Shown here: positions 24,601 through 34,150 of the stretch, piece after piece
How the letters are laid out: each line of letters starts with the position of its first letter
How positions within the stretch are numbered: the stretch's first letter is position 1
Origin: Sporomusa malonica
Lineage (GTDB): Bacteria > Bacillota > Negativicutes > Sporomusales > Sporomusaceae
Assembly: GCF_900176355.1 (NCBI RefSeq)
Contig: NZ_FWXI01000005.1
Coordinates: forward strand, 124,001 to 188,000
Direction: 5' to 3'
Length of the DNA: 64,000 nucleotides
Program-made: the position numbers and the translations under genes
Notes under the pieces: generated by a model
Told to the model about the DNA's origin: nothing
Database searches by the model: none
What the model saw: the letters and a program-made list of their open reading frames with translations, nothing else

Positions 24601-24648
24601 AAAAAGAAAACCCTACTCGCTACAAGTGCGAACAGGGTTTTCTTTTTT
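24601..24648. terminator. Bidirectional terminator between thrB and the mutase cluster
   Basis: AGAAAACCCT pairs with AGGGTTTTCT, extended inward by TCGC/GCGA, with A- and T-runs on both sides. It follows thrB on the minus strand. Confidence 0.85.
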
Positions 24649-24675
24649 ATGGAACTGTATAATTAGCATATCTAG

Positions 24676-25581
24676 CTATACGATTATAGCACCTTGAGTG
24701 TCAATCTGTAAAAGTTGATATCTCGCATCCACCTTATGTATGTTAAATGCTTTGACCATTGCCTGCCCTATCTCATCAGAATTATCGGCGGTAAAGGCCA
24801 ACAGACACGGTCCAGCGCCGCTCAGCGCTGCGCCCAATGCCCCAGCTTGACGGGCTGCCGCCAGAACCTGCGCCATACCAGGAATAAGTTGCTCACGGTA
24901 CGGCTGATGCAGCCTATCTTCCAGAGCATGAAGTAACAGCTTTAACTCGCCAGTGCACAGCGCCCCAATTAAGAGCGCTGTACGACTGACATTAAATACT
25001 GCATCTGCAAAGGGTACTGAATCAGGAAGCACCTTACGAGCTGCTTTGGTGGACAGGTTAAATTCAGGAATTACAGCCACCATGGAAAAGTTTTTAGGTG
25101 GCAGGAAGCGTAGATATTTAGCAGTACCGCTGTCCATAATGCTTACAGTGATACCGCCAAAGATGGCTGGTGCAACATTGTCAGGATGGCCTTCAATGGC
25201 TGTCGCCATATCTAAAATTTCTTCTTTGGTAAGTCGATTGCCAGTAAGCTCATTGGCCGCCACTAGCCCGCCGACTATAGCAGCCGCGCTACTCCCTAGC
25301 CCCCGCGCCAGCGGAATATTGTTGACCATGTTAAGTTTAATGCCGTTAGCCGGATAACCAGTTTTGGTTAACACCATTTGAATTGCCTTAACCACAACAT
25401 TAGATGCATCAGCCGGTATTGCCCCAGCGCCCTCACCGGCTACCTCCAGTGATATCCCGCCTTGATCACTTAAAGTAAGTTCTAGGTCGTTATATATTGT
25501 ACATGCTATACCGACCGCATCAAACCCCGGGCCGCAATTGGCGGTTGTTCCCGGCACGCGGATTTTTACGGTGTTTGCCAT
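24676..25581 (-). CDS. thrB: Homoserine kinase
   Basis: Phosphorylates L-homoserine with ATP, the step before threonine synthase. The 301-residue GHMP kinase has the ATP loop PLARGLGSSAAA near residue 90 and a C-terminal GAALSGAGPCLLAF. It follows hom by 19 bases in an ACT protein-hom-thrB operon and ends at a bidirectional terminator. The ribosome binding site is GGTGGAG. Threonine synthase is not in the window. Confidence 0.96.
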   Translation of the reverse strand: MANTVKIRVPGTTANCGPGFDAVGIACTIYNDLELTLSDQGGISLEVAGEGAGAIPADASNVVVKAIQMVLTKTGYPANGIKLNMVNNIPLARGLGSSAAAIVGGLVAANELTGNRLTKEEILDMATAIEGHPDNVAPAIFGGITVSIMDSGTAKYLRFLPPKNFSMVAVIPEFNLSTKAARKVLPDSVPFADAVFNVSRTALLIGALCTGELKLLLHALEDRLHQPYREQLIPGMAQVLAAARQAGALGAALSGAGPCLLAFTADNSDEIGQAMVKAFNIHKVDARYQLLQIDTQGAIIV

Positions 25582-25600
25582 GGTATCTCCACCTTTTGAC

Positions 25601-26893
25601 CTATGAGATTTGTTCTGCTTCTACTCTAATTACATTTCCTACTTTACTTACTACCGACATGCCAAGCAAGGTGTTCATGGCCAGACGGATATTTTCATCA
25701 GATACCCGGTAGGTGATAAGGACAAGCTCGGTAGAACGTTCTACTTTACGTTTTTGAATAACGGAATGCAGGCTGACTTGCTGAGCTCCAAATGCACCGG
25801 CAATGGCTGCCAATACGCCGGGCTTATCCTCGACAAGCAGTCTAATATAGTATGGTGACTCGGTCTTACTGACAGGATAAATATGTTTATGATCAAAGCA
25901 GGTGCACAAAATTCGGCTACTGACATTGTGACGAATGTCGCGAGCTACATCAATAATATCAGCAGTAACGGCGCTGGCTGTCGGCAATTCGCCAGCGCCG
26001 CGGCCGTAGAACATTGTCTCACCCACAGCATCACCTTTGACAAATATAGCATTAAACACATCGTTTACTGAAGCTAACGGATGGCTGGTCGGCAGGAAAG
26101 CCGGATGCACCCGGACATTAATGCCGCAGTCGTCTTGCTTGGCAATAGCCAGCAGCTTAATGTTAAAGCCTAATTCCCGTGCGTATTCAATATCCTCGAT
26201 GGCGATATTTGTTATACCCTCAACGTTGACATCATCTAGCGTAATTCTGGCGCCAAACGCAATTGACGCCAGAATGGCAATCTTACGGGCTGCGTCAAAA
26301 CCACCGACATCGGCTGTTGGATCAGACTCAGCATAACCTTTGGCCTGAGCTTCAGCTAATACGTCAGCATAGTCCATCTTTTCGTTGGTCATCTTAGTGA
26401 GCATATAGTTAGTGGTCCCGTTAACAATGCCCATAATTTCAGTAATCTGATTAGCTGCTAGACACTGTTTAAGTGGACGGATTATAGGGATACCCCCACC
26501 CACACTGGCTTCAAAAAGAAAATCAGTATGGTTTGCTTCGGCAGCTTCAAATAGCTCACGACCGTATTTGGCTACAACATCTTTATTGGCAGTCACTACA
26601 TGTTTACCAGCTTTCAGCGCAGCCAACATATAATCCTTCGAGGGCATTTCACCACCCATAACTTCGGCGACAATCTTTATGTCAGGATCATTCAGGATTT
26701 CATCAATATCTGTAACTATCTTGGCGTCGGTTGGAGCATTTCTAACTTTGCCAGGATTTCTAACAAGTATCTTTTTAATAACTACCGGAGCGCCCACTTT
26801 TTGTTCGATATTGTGGGCATTATTGGCTAATATTTTAACAACACCGGTACCCACAGTTCCCATTCCCAATAGGGCAATATTGATGGCACTCAT
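25601..26893 (-). CDS. hom: Homoserine dehydrogenase
   Basis: Reduces aspartate semialdehyde to homoserine. The 430 residues include an N-terminal NAD(P) loop LLGMGTVGTGVV (9-20), the catalytic core with GIVNGTTNYMLTKM and the lysine-containing EAQAKGYAESDPTADVGG segment, and a C-terminal ACT domain (about 350-430; VEDKPGVLAAIAGAFG) expected to mediate threonine feedback. AGGAGGG precedes the ATG. It lies 11 bases after the ACT protein gene and is co-transcribed with thrB. Confidence 0.97.
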   Translation of the reverse strand: MSAINIALLGMGTVGTGVVKILANNAHNIEQKVGAPVVIKKILVRNPGKVRNAPTDAKIVTDIDEILNDPDIKIVAEVMGGEMPSKDYMLAALKAGKHVVTANKDVVAKYGRELFEAAEANHTDFLFEASVGGGIPIIRPLKQCLAANQITEIMGIVNGTTNYMLTKMTNEKMDYADVLAEAQAKGYAESDPTADVGGFDAARKIAILASIAFGARITLDDVNVEGITNIAIEDIEYARELGFNIKLLAIAKQDDCGINVRVHPAFLPTSHPLASVNDVFNAIFVKGDAVGETMFYGRGAGELPTASAVTADIIDVARDIRHNVSSRILCTCFDHKHIYPVSKTESPYYIRLLVEDKPGVLAAIAGAFGAQQVSLHSVIQKRKVERSTELVLITYRVSDENIRLAMNTLLGMSVVSKVGNVIRVEAEQIS

Positions 26894-26904
26894 AGTTTTC
26901 CCTC

Positions 26905-27354
26905 CTAAGCCTGACCCAGAACTTCCAACCTTTTTACTCCATCCACCATTCTTAGTTTGTCAAGCATAGCTTCTAAATCGATTGCCAAATCGGCTGTTTC
27001 GATTGATATAGTGGCGTTGGCAACTCCCTGAAGCGGAATTCCTTGATTAATTGTCAGTACGCTACCACGCTCATTGGCGATAGTATTTAATACACGGGAC
27101 AGTACTCCTGATTTGTGTTCAAGCAGTAAAGCAAGTGTAACAATTTTTTCTTTACTGGCTTCATAAAACGGAAAAACATAGTCCTTATATTTATAATAGG
27201 CGCTACGGCTTAATTCCATTTTTTCTACAGCTTCATTAATTGTTCTTGCTTCACCGCGTTTTAATAGTTCTTTTACTTTAATAGTTTTTTTAATAGCTTC
27301 AGGTAAAATTTCTTCCCTAACTAAATAAAAAACAGCTTTTTGGCCTGTAACCAT
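26905..27354 (-). CDS. ACT-domain regulatory protein (PheB/UPF0735 type)
   Basis: A 149-residue protein with an N-terminal segment (YLVREEILPEAIKKTIKVKELL ... INEAVEKMELSRSAYYKYKDYV) that looks like a small helical, DNA-binding-like unit, and a C-terminal ACT domain (LLLEHKSGVLSRVLNTIANERG). This architecture is that of the PheB-like family found beside homoserine dehydrogenase in Firmicutes. It probably senses an amino acid. ATG 27354 has AGGAGGGG upstream; longer frames lack a site. A promoter TTGTAA-18-TATAAT lies 53-82 bases upstream. Confidence 0.9.
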   Translation of the reverse strand: MVTGQKAVFYLVREEILPEAIKKTIKVKELLKRGEARTINEAVEKMELSRSAYYKYKDYVFPFYEASKEKIVTLALLLEHKSGVLSRVLNTIANERGSVLTINQGIPLQGVANATISIETADLAIDLEAMLDKLRMVDGVKRLEVLGQA

Positions 27355-27406
27355 GTTTCCCCTCCTCGGTACTGCTGTTGCGGATGGATATCTGTATATG
27401 GTAGAC

Positions 27407-27436
27407 ATTATAACATCACTTTGCCTGGAATTACAA
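27407..27436 (-). promoter_or_regulatory. Promoter of the ACT-hom-thrB operon
   Basis: On the minus strand TTGTAA (27431-27436) and TATAAT (27407-27412) are 18 bases apart, giving a leader of about 45 bases. Confidence 0.65.
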
Positions 27437-27449
27437 GTAAAAATACAAA

Positions 27450-27478
27450 AAAATTAGTCAGTCCTTTACAGACTGACC
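27450..27478 (-). terminator. Terminator after spoIVA
   Basis: GTCAGTC and GACTGAC around CTTTACA are followed on the minus strand by TAATTTTTTTG, about 30 bases past the spoIVA stop codon. Confidence 0.8.
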
Positions 27479-27506
27479 TCAAAACTACTACATAATGTTG
27501 TTTTTA

Positions 27507-28985
27507 TCAAAAAATGATACATATTAATCCGCCGCTACCATCGTTAACGATTTTTTGGAGTGTATCTTTCAGTTTCATTTGTGCATTTTCAGGCATACTT
27601 GTTAATTTATTCTGAATGCCTTCACGGACAAGTTCATTCAAAGATTTACCAAACAGGTTAGTTCGCCAGATTTTTTCTGGTTCGCCTTCAAATTCGCGCA
27701 TGAGATATTGAATTAGTTCTTCGCTTTGCTTTTCAGTACCAATAATCGGCGAGATCTCAGCTTGAACGTCAGTTCGGATAATATGTAAGGACGGCGCTGA
27801 AGCCTTGAGTTTTACACCAAAACGGTTGCCGGTACGGATAATTTCCGGCTCTTCTAGAATCATTTCGTCAAGCTGCGGCGGCACGATACCATAGCCGGTT
27901 TGTTCAACATCTTCAAGAGCGGCCGATATTTTGTCATATTGCCGTTTAGCCACAGACAAATCCTTCATCAGCCGCAAAAGGTGATGTTCGCCGGCAATGG
28001 TAAATCCTGTTAGCTCTTCTAGGACACTATAGAACAGGTCTCCACGGGCTGTCATTTCGATAACAGCAATACCGCTGCCAAGGTCCATATCATGGAGAAT
28101 AACGTCAGCGACAAAATCATAACCAGACAAATCATCAATGGCCCTGTCAATATCCCGCAAGCGGCGGATGTATTGAACAACATCACTAACAGCGGCTTCG
28201 AATTTTTGGCGCAACCAGTGGTCTTTATCCAGCTCTTCTACCCACTTCGGCAGTGTAATATTGACTTCTTTTACAGGGAATTCGTACAGTACTTCCTGTA
28301 AAATACCATAGATATCGTCGTGGGACAGTTGGGCGCAGTCAACCGGAATAACCGGTACATCGTACGTGCCCTCTAGTTTGGCTACAAGTTCCCGCGTCTC
28401 TTTGGAATTTGGCTTACCAGTATTTAGAATGACCAGAAATGGCTTTTGCAACTCCTTGAGTTCATTGATAACCCGTTCTTCAGCCGGTATGTATTTATCA
28501 CGAGACAGGTCGGTCACTGAGCCATCAGTTGTGATAACCAAACCAATGGTTGAATGCTCGGCAATAACTTTGCGTGTGCCCACTTCTGCTGCTTCCTGGA
28601 AAGGGATTTCATTTTCGAACCAGGGTGTGAGTACCATGCGGGGACCTTGTTCTTCTTCATATCCCAGTGCGCCTTCTACAGTGTAACCGACGCAGTCTAC
28701 TACTCGCACTCTAACATTAACATTGTCTTTAACATTGATCTCCACGGCTTCATTGGGAATAAACTTAGGTTCAGTTGTCATGATAGTCTTACCGCCAGCG
28801 CTTTGTGGCAGCTCATCTTTAGCACGTTCTTTGTCATATGGATCGGCGATATTAGGCAGTACCATGGTCTCCATAAAGCGTTTGATAAACGTAGATTTAC
28901 CAGTACGGACCGGCCCGACTACACCAATATAAATATCTCCACCAGTCCGCTCGGCGATATCTCTAAACAGGTCGAATTTTTCCAT
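27507..28985 (-). CDS. spoIVA: Stage IV sporulation protein A
   Basis: SpoIVA is an ATPase that polymerises on the forespore to form the base of the spore coat. The 492-residue protein has the Walker A GPVRTGKST (24-32) and the typical C-terminus ending GGLICIIF. ATG 28985 is chosen for its GGAGGGAG site and because the protein then starts MEKFDLFRDIAERTGGD as in other SpoIVA proteins. It is flanked by terminators on both sides, so it is a single-gene unit, and it is followed upstream by the conserved gpsA-plsY-der block. It is good evidence that the organism forms endospores. Confidence 0.97.
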   Translation of the reverse strand: MEKFDLFRDIAERTGGDIYIGVVGPVRTGKSTFIKRFMETMVLPNIADPYDKERAKDELPQSAGGKTIMTTEPKFIPNEAVEINVKDNVNVRVRVVDCVGYTVEGALGYEEEQGPRMVLTPWFENEIPFQEAAEVGTRKVIAEHSTIGLVITTDGSVTDLSRDKYIPAEERVINELKELQKPFLVILNTGKPNSKETRELVAKLEGTYDVPVIPVDCAQLSHDDIYGILQEVLYEFPVKEVNITLPKWVEELDKDHWLRQKFEAAVSDVVQYIRRLRDIDRAIDDLSGYDFVADVILHDMDLGSGIAVIEMTARGDLFYSVLEELTGFTIAGEHHLLRLMKDLSVAKRQYDKISAALEDVEQTGYGIVPPQLDEMILEEPEIIRTGNRFGVKLKASAPSLHIIRTDVQAEISPIIGTEKQSEELIQYLMREFEGEPEKIWRTNLFGKSLNELVREGIQNKLTSMPENAQMKLKDTLQKIVNDGSGGLICIIF

Positions 28986-29066
28986 CTGGCGTCTCCCTCC
29001 CTGATTACGATAATTGTCATTAATAAATATATGACAGGCCACTCCAAATATTACAATAAAAAAAGC

Positions 29067-29110
29067 ATGGTAACTAAAAAGTAAGTATATCTTACTTTAT
29101 TAGTCACCAT
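29067..29110. terminator. Terminator between gpsA and spoIVA
   Basis: ATGGT-ACTAA-AAGTAAG pairs with CTTACTT-TTAGT-ACCAT; A/T-rich flanks on both sides. It ends the gpsA operon. Confidence 0.75.
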
Positions 29111-29131
29111 ACCATTTTATGCCAAGTTTAT

Positions 29132-30160
29132 TTAATTCCAGTGCAAATTGTTAAGGGCAACTTCCTCAACCTCATGGGTGCGGCTTCGGGTCATCAATTC
29201 AAGGACGGCGTCTTTAGGAGACTTATTTTGATGTAATACTTGGTAGATTTCGCTAGTTATCGGCATATCAACATCATAGTTGGCAGCCAACTGATAGGCC
29301 GCTTTGGTAGCCCGGATGCCTTCCACTACCATGGATGTCTCAACCTGGATTTCATCTACTGTTTTACCTGCCGCCAGCATAATCCCAGCCCGTCGGTTGC
29401 GGCTGTGTACACTGGTGCATGTGGCAATTAAGTCGCCAATACCCGCTAACCCTGCAAAAGTTAGCGGGTTGGCGCCCATCGCTATTCCCAGACGAGCAAT
29501 TTCAGCCAGTCCGCGTGTCATAAGTGCTGACTTGGCATTGTCACCGAAACCTAACCCATCGGCAATACCAGCGCCAAGCGCAATAATATTTTTCAGCGCA
29601 CCTGCCAGTTCTACGCCGTTAATATCAGGATTGGTGTAGACACGGAAATACGGCAGCATAAACGTATCCTGAACATATTCGGCTACTTTGCGCGACGTTG
29701 CTGCAGCTACAGTGGCTGTCGGATGGCCTAATGCCACTTCTTCGGCATGATTGGGACCAGAAAGTACGGCTATTTGACCGGCGATTACCGGCAATTCCTC
29801 AGCAATAACCACGGACATGCGTTTAACACTGGCTAATTCCAAGCCTTTGGCAGCGCTCACAATGACACTATTAGCCCTGATATATGGCGCTAGCTCTGCC
29901 GCTGTTTGCCGTATTGCATGAGATGGGGTTGCCAGCACAATTAACGGTGCACCATTGGCGGCCTCGCCGAGCTTGTGAGTAACGGTAACAGACTGCGGCA
30001 ATTTACAACCAGGCAAGTAGTTTACGTTTTCGCGGGTTGTCTTGATTTGTTCGGACAGGCCTGGCGATCTCACCCATAATGCAACTGAAGGGTGTTTCTG
30101 GCCTAAAACGGCGGCCAGGGCGGTACCCCAACTGCCAGCGCCAATGACTGCTATCTGCAT
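29132..30160 (-). CDS. gpsA: Glycerol-3-phosphate dehydrogenase (NAD(P)+)
   Basis: Reduces dihydroxyacetone phosphate to sn-glycerol 3-phosphate for phospholipid synthesis. The 342-residue protein has the nucleotide loop IGAGSWGTALAAVLG (6-20), the VSAAKGLE and SGPNHAEEVA segments and the catalytic lysine in GALKNIIALGAGI. It is coupled to plsY, whose product uses glycerol 3-phosphate, ten bases upstream. The ribosome binding site within the end of plsY is weak. It ends at a large hairpin. Confidence 0.97.
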   Translation of the reverse strand: MQIAVIGAGSWGTALAAVLGQKHPSVALWVRSPGLSEQIKTTRENVNYLPGCKLPQSVTVTHKLGEAANGAPLIVLATPSHAIRQTAAELAPYIRANSVIVSAAKGLELASVKRMSVVIAEELPVIAGQIAVLSGPNHAEEVALGHPTATVAAATSRKVAEYVQDTFMLPYFRVYTNPDINGVELAGALKNIIALGAGIADGLGFGDNAKSALMTRGLAEIARLGIAMGANPLTFAGLAGIGDLIATCTSVHSRNRRAGIMLAAGKTVDEIQVETSMVVEGIRATKAAYQLAANYDVDMPITSEIYQVLHQNKSPKDAVLELMTRSRTHEVEEVALNNLHWN

Positions 30161-30170
30161 TTAGTAACTG

Positions 30171-30791
30171 TCACTTCTCTTTCTCGGGGCCGGATTCAGG
30201 TGTGCCTCCGGCCTTGATTTTTGGCTCATCCCCTTTTAAAAGGCGCTCAATGTTCGGACGGTGCCTCACGATAACAAACAAGGCAGCCAATATACCAAAA
30301 TAAAAAAATTCCTGCCTGGCGTGGAGTAGCCACATACTGATTGGAACCAAGGCGGCTGCCACGATTGAGGCCAGTGAAACATAGCGCGTAAAATACACAA
30401 TAATTGCCCATACACCGAAAACAATGAGTGTCACTTTAGGGGCAATCATTGCAATAACGCCCAGGCCGGTCGCCACACCCCTCCCACCTTTGAACTTCAA
30501 GAATGCTGACCAGTTATGGCCGGCGATAGCCCCAATTCCTCCGGCTAATTCGGCCAACGCTGTTCCGGCAATATATTGGCCTAAGAGCACCCCGGCTACG
30601 CCCTTAAGGGCATCTGTTAAAAATACCCAGAAGGCTGGCCGGGGGCCTAGTGTCCTGTAGGCGTTGGTTGCCCCAATATTTTTACTGCCAAATTGCCTTA
30701 AATCAACCTTATAGAAGTACTGTCCGATGATCAGGCCATTAGGAATTGAACCAATTAGGTAGCTGGTGATAATAACCAGCACATACTCCAT
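30171..30791 (-). CDS. plsY: Acyl-phosphate:glycerol-3-phosphate acyltransferase
   Basis: Transfers an acyl group from acyl phosphate to glycerol 3-phosphate, the first step of membrane lipid synthesis. The 206-residue membrane protein has the family motifs IGSIPNGLIIG near the N-terminus, GSKNIGATNAYRTLG (35-49) and KGGRGVATGLGV (about 105). A charged tail (about 20 residues) is a little longer than usual. It lies between der and gpsA in the conserved order. Confidence 0.96.
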   Translation of the reverse strand: MEYVLVIITSYLIGSIPNGLIIGQYFYKVDLRQFGSKNIGATNAYRTLGPRPAFWVFLTDALKGVAGVLLGQYIAGTALAELAGGIGAIAGHNWSAFLKFKGGRGVATGLGVIAMIAPKVTLIVFGVWAIIVYFTRYVSLASIVAAALVPISMWLLHARQEFFYFGILAALFVIVRHRPNIERLLKGDEPKIKAGGTPESGPEKEK

Positions 30792-30820
30792 TCTCCCACT
30801 CCCCCACTCACTGAATCAGT

Positions 30821-32146
30821 TTACTCATCTTTTTCTTTACGTCCGCGAACAACCAGTTTGAGTGGAGTCCCTTCGAAGCCAAAGGATTCTCTTAATCTGT
30901 TTTCTAAAAATCTCAAGTAAGAGAAATGCATGATCTCAGGGTCATTAACAAAGAAAATAAAGGTAGGCGGCTTGACATCAGGCTGGGTAGTAAAATAGAT
31001 TTTGAGCCTTCGACCACGGTCTGAAGGTGGCGGATTGATGGCTGTAGCGTCTTCAATAACTTGGTTTAGTACACTTGTTGCTACTCTCATAGCGTGTTGG
31101 TCTGCCACATATTTGACAAGCTCGGTTACCCGGTGAATGCGCTGTTTGGTGAGCGCTGAAGTAAACAAAACCGGCGCATACTGCATAAAGCCTAATTCTT
31201 CGCGAATGGTTTCGGTAAATTTGAGCGAGGTTTTACCGTCTTTATCAATCAGATCCCATTTGTTAACGACAATAACGCTGCCTTTACCAGCCTCGTGTGC
31301 ATAGCCGGCAATTTTTTTATCTTGTTCTGTCACGCCTTCTTCGGCGTTAATAACCATAAGAACAACATCCGAGCGGTCAACAGCCCGAAGTGAGCGGATA
31401 ACACTGTATCGCTCAACCGGCATGTCAACTTTGGCTTTGCGCCGCATCCCGGCTGTATCAATCATGACGTAAGTTTGCCCGTCTTTAGTAAAATGGGTAT
31501 CGATGGCATCGCGGGTTGTACCGGGTATGTCGCTGACAATGACCCGTTCCTCGCCAATAATAGAATTTACCAGCGAAGACTTGCCGACATTAGGACGGCC
31601 AATCACGGCCACCTTAATCTGATCGTTGGCCTCAGGTTCAACCTGTTCTTCAGGCAGGCTTTCGATTAGCAGGTCAAGCATATCACCGAGATTCAGCGCA
31701 TTGGTAGCAGAAATGGCAATCGGGTCGCCTAGACCTAGATTATAAAACTCGTAGATATCGGCTTCGTTTTTCATGTTGTCAACTTTGTTTACTACCAGCA
31801 GCACAGGCTTTCTGGTATTGCGCAAAATAGTAGCCACTTCGTCGTCCCCTGCGGTCAGTCCAGCTTTACCATCAACAACAAACATGATGGCATCAGCCTC
31901 GTCAATAGCCAACTTTGCCTGATTACGCATGGCTGTGTAGATTTTATCATTGCTTTCAAACTCAATACCACCGGTATCAATCATAGTAAAATTACGACCC
32001 AGCCATTCAGCATCCATATAGATGCGGTCACGGGTAACGCCTGGCATATCTTCAACAATCGATAAACGGTTTCTGCCTATATAATTGAATATGGTCGATT
32101 TGCCGACATTAGGACGGCCAACAATTGCAACAATTGGTTTACTCAT
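30821..32146 (-). CDS. der: Ribosome biogenesis GTPase Der (EngA)
   Basis: A double GTPase needed for assembly of the 50S ribosomal subunit. The 441-residue protein has two G domains, with P-loops GRPNVGKST (10-18) and GRPNVGKSS (about 182-190), DTGG and DTAG switch motifs and NKVD and NKWD specificity motifs, followed by a KH-like C-terminal domain. AAGGTGG precedes the ATG. It is part of the conserved der-plsY-gpsA-spoIVA block. Confidence 0.98.
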   Translation of the reverse strand: MSKPIVAIVGRPNVGKSTIFNYIGRNRLSIVEDMPGVTRDRIYMDAEWLGRNFTMIDTGGIEFESNDKIYTAMRNQAKLAIDEADAIMFVVDGKAGLTAGDDEVATILRNTRKPVLLVVNKVDNMKNEADIYEFYNLGLGDPIAISATNALNLGDMLDLLIESLPEEQVEPEANDQIKVAVIGRPNVGKSSLVNSIIGEERVIVSDIPGTTRDAIDTHFTKDGQTYVMIDTAGMRRKAKVDMPVERYSVIRSLRAVDRSDVVLMVINAEEGVTEQDKKIAGYAHEAGKGSVIVVNKWDLIDKDGKTSLKFTETIREELGFMQYAPVLFTSALTKQRIHRVTELVKYVADQHAMRVATSVLNQVIEDATAINPPPSDRGRRLKIYFTTQPDVKPPTFIFFVNDPEIMHFSYLRFLENRLRESFGFEGTPLKLVVRGRKEKDE

Positions 32147-32167
32147 CGAATACCACCTTGTATCTTT

Positions 32168-32701
32168 CTAAAAATCGATTCCCTGACGTGCTGGGACGCC
32201 AATAGAAAATGGATGTTTAATATCATGCATCTCGGTAACTAGGTGTGCAATGGCTGTTATCTCAGGCGGAGCATAGCGGCCTGTCAAAACAACCTCTGTA
32301 TTATTCTTCTTCTCAGCTAAAAAGGCGGCCACAACAGAAGCATCCAATAATTTTGCCGCCATAGTGACATTGACTTCATCTAAAATAACAATATTATACT
32401 GCCCTGACAGTATGACCGACTTGGCTAGTTCCCAGCCTTCCTCAGCCAGTTTGTAATCAATGCTCTCAGGATTTTTCAGGTCAACAAATGCCTCGCGTCC
32501 GACCTGAATAAGCTTAAAGTTTGGAATTTTGAGGGCCGCCTTTACCTCGCCGTACTCATCATTCTTTTTCATAAACTGAATCATGCATACATTGAACTCA
32601 TGTCCGGAGGCACGAAAGGCTAGACCCAGGCTAGCAGTAGTTTTTCCTTTACCGTTGCCTGTATATACTTGGATTAAGCCAAAGTTATCATGCTTTCCCA
32701 C
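32168..32701 (-). CDS. cobO: Cob(I)alamin adenosyltransferase
   Basis: Adenosylates cob(I)alamin or cobinamide to make coenzyme B12. The 177-residue protein has the CobA/BtuR P-loop YTGNGKGKTTASLGLAFRA (12-30) and the NIVILDEVNV segment near 105. The start is GTG at 32701 with GAGGGGG upstream; the overlapping ATG is out of frame. It lies between a radical SAM gene and der. The product can serve the B12 mutase at 17046-18866 in the same window and other B12 enzymes; no other B12 biosynthesis gene is present. Confidence 0.94.
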   Translation of the reverse strand: MGKHDNFGLIQVYTGNGKGKTTASLGLAFRASGHEFNVCMIQFMKKNDEYGEVKAALKIPNFKLIQVGREAFVDLKNPESIDYKLAEEGWELAKSVILSGQYNIVILDEVNVTMAAKLLDASVVAAFLAEKKNNTEVVLTGRYAPPEITAIAHLVTEMHDIKHPFSIGVPARQGIDF

Positions 32702-32729
32702 ATTATAGCCCCCTCACGGTTATTTTTAA

Positions 32730-34037
32730 TTACCGCCACGCGCAAAGCAATTCCTTTAAATCTTTGGCAAAGTAGGCAGTACGTACCGGTACGCCCAGCT
32801 TGGCGGCTATTATTTCCGGTGTGGTATTATCAAGAAAAACGTGTTCACCTTTTCTGAGCGCCACGCCTGGTATAATAATACCGCTACGAGAACCAGGAAG
32901 CTGCTGCAAGTTCTCAATAATATCACCGCCAGTCAAGAGACCGGTGACTGTCACATTATGACCAAAAAACTTGTTTTCTACAGCAACTACCCGTACTTTA
33001 AGATTGGGTAGAGACAATTTGGACAGCAGCGGTGTTAAAATCTTTTCGGCTGATACGCCACAGACAACATCTATATAATGCTGCTCATCATAACCCATCT
33101 CAACGACTGGTTGCTCCTCCCATTCTGCCAGGAAACTCCGGACAATGCCAACACCATTTTCTAGCTGTGGAAAGCTGTCATAAAGTTCATAACTGGGAAT
33201 CTCCTGACCAGCTGCCAAATAAAACTCATCAGCCAGATACACAAAGGATTCCTGATTCTCTTTGCGGCATTTTTCTTGCCATGCATGAACTAATTTAATC
33301 ACTTGGTCAGCCTTTTCACTGGTAAACGTAGTCAATGGGTGGCAGTTATCACGGTAGCGGGTAAGTCCAACAGGTACGATGGCTAGCGAGAGAACAGAAG
33401 GATACATGCCGTATAAATCGCTGATGGTTCTTTCAAGTTCCTTACCATCGTTAAATCCTGGACATAAGACAACTTGAGTGTGCACATCAATGCCTTTATC
33501 TACCAGCTTGCTAAGTTGCTCCATAATCTTGCCTGCCTGTTTACCGCCCAACATTCTTTCCCTAAGCTCACCATTTGTGGTATGAACTGAGACATATAGT
33601 GGCGACAAGTGCAATCGGGCAATACGGCTGAGGTCCTGATGCCCCAAATTAGTCAGTGTAACAAAATTGCCGTACAAAAAGGACAAACGATAATCGTCGT
33701 CTTTGATATACAGGCTATCTCGCATGCCGATTGGCATCTGGTCAACAAAGCAAAAAATACATTTATTGGCACACTGCCGTACTTTATCAAATACCGCGCT
33801 TTCAAACTCCAGCCCCAGATCCTCGTCATACTCTTTCTCCAGAGTAATTAGTTCCTGTTCCCCCGAACTCCGTTCAACCAACAACTCAACATCTTCCTCG
33901 GCCAGCGCAAAGCTGAGGTCAATAATATCTTGAACAGCTTCTCCGTTTACCTCTAGCAGCTGGTCGCCGGGAGCGAGGCCTATTTCAGCGCCGATACTAT
34001 CTGGTTTAACATTTGTTATAATCGCTTTATATGTCAA
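32730..34037 (-). CDS. Radical SAM protein with PDZ and DUF512 domains
   Basis: A 435-residue putative Fe-S oxidoreductase of the DUF512 family, common in clostridia and cyanobacteria and of unknown reaction. An N-terminal PDZ-like segment (IGAEIGLAPGDQLLEVNGEAV) is followed by the radical SAM cluster motif CANKCIFCFVDQ (about 90-101; Cys-x3-Cys-x2-Cys) and a C-terminal DUF512 region (VVAVENKFFGHNVTVTGLLTGGD). I start at TTG 34037 because AAGGAAGGGGGG is correctly placed for it, whereas the longer ATG frame from 34088 has no site. It lies between spoIIP and cobO. The function is not known. Confidence 0.9.
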   Translation of the reverse strand: MTYKAIITNVKPDSIGAEIGLAPGDQLLEVNGEAVQDIIDLSFALAEEDVELLVERSSGEQELITLEKEYDEDLGLEFESAVFDKVRQCANKCIFCFVDQMPIGMRDSLYIKDDDYRLSFLYGNFVTLTNLGHQDLSRIARLHLSPLYVSVHTTNGELRERMLGGKQAGKIMEQLSKLVDKGIDVHTQVVLCPGFNDGKELERTISDLYGMYPSVLSLAIVPVGLTRYRDNCHPLTTFTSEKADQVIKLVHAWQEKCRKENQESFVYLADEFYLAAGQEIPSYELYDSFPQLENGVGIVRSFLAEWEEQPVVEMGYDEQHYIDVVCGVSAEKILTPLLSKLSLPNLKVRVVAVENKFFGHNVTVTGLLTGGDIIENLQQLPGSRSGIIIPGVALRKGEHVFLDNTTPEIIAAKLGVPVRTAYFAKDLKELLCAWR

Positions 34038-34121
34038 AGTATTCCCCCCTTCCTTTAATATTCCGTTAGTAGCTATATTTTCCTGCAAAGTGTTTTGTTA
34101 AACGACAAAATAAATAAGAAA

Positions 34122-34142
34122 AGGCAGGACATAAGCCTGCCT
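34122..34142 (-). terminator. Terminator after spoIIP
   Basis: AGGCAGG and CCTGCCT around ATAAG, followed on the minus strand by TTTTCTTATTTTG, within 10 bases of the spoIIP stop. Confidence 0.8.
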
Positions 34143-34150
34143 GATGCGCA

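Noticed and set aside
28554-29084. 176-codon plus-strand frame
   Set aside because: Antisense to spoIVA and through its promoter region; the strand has no start signal.
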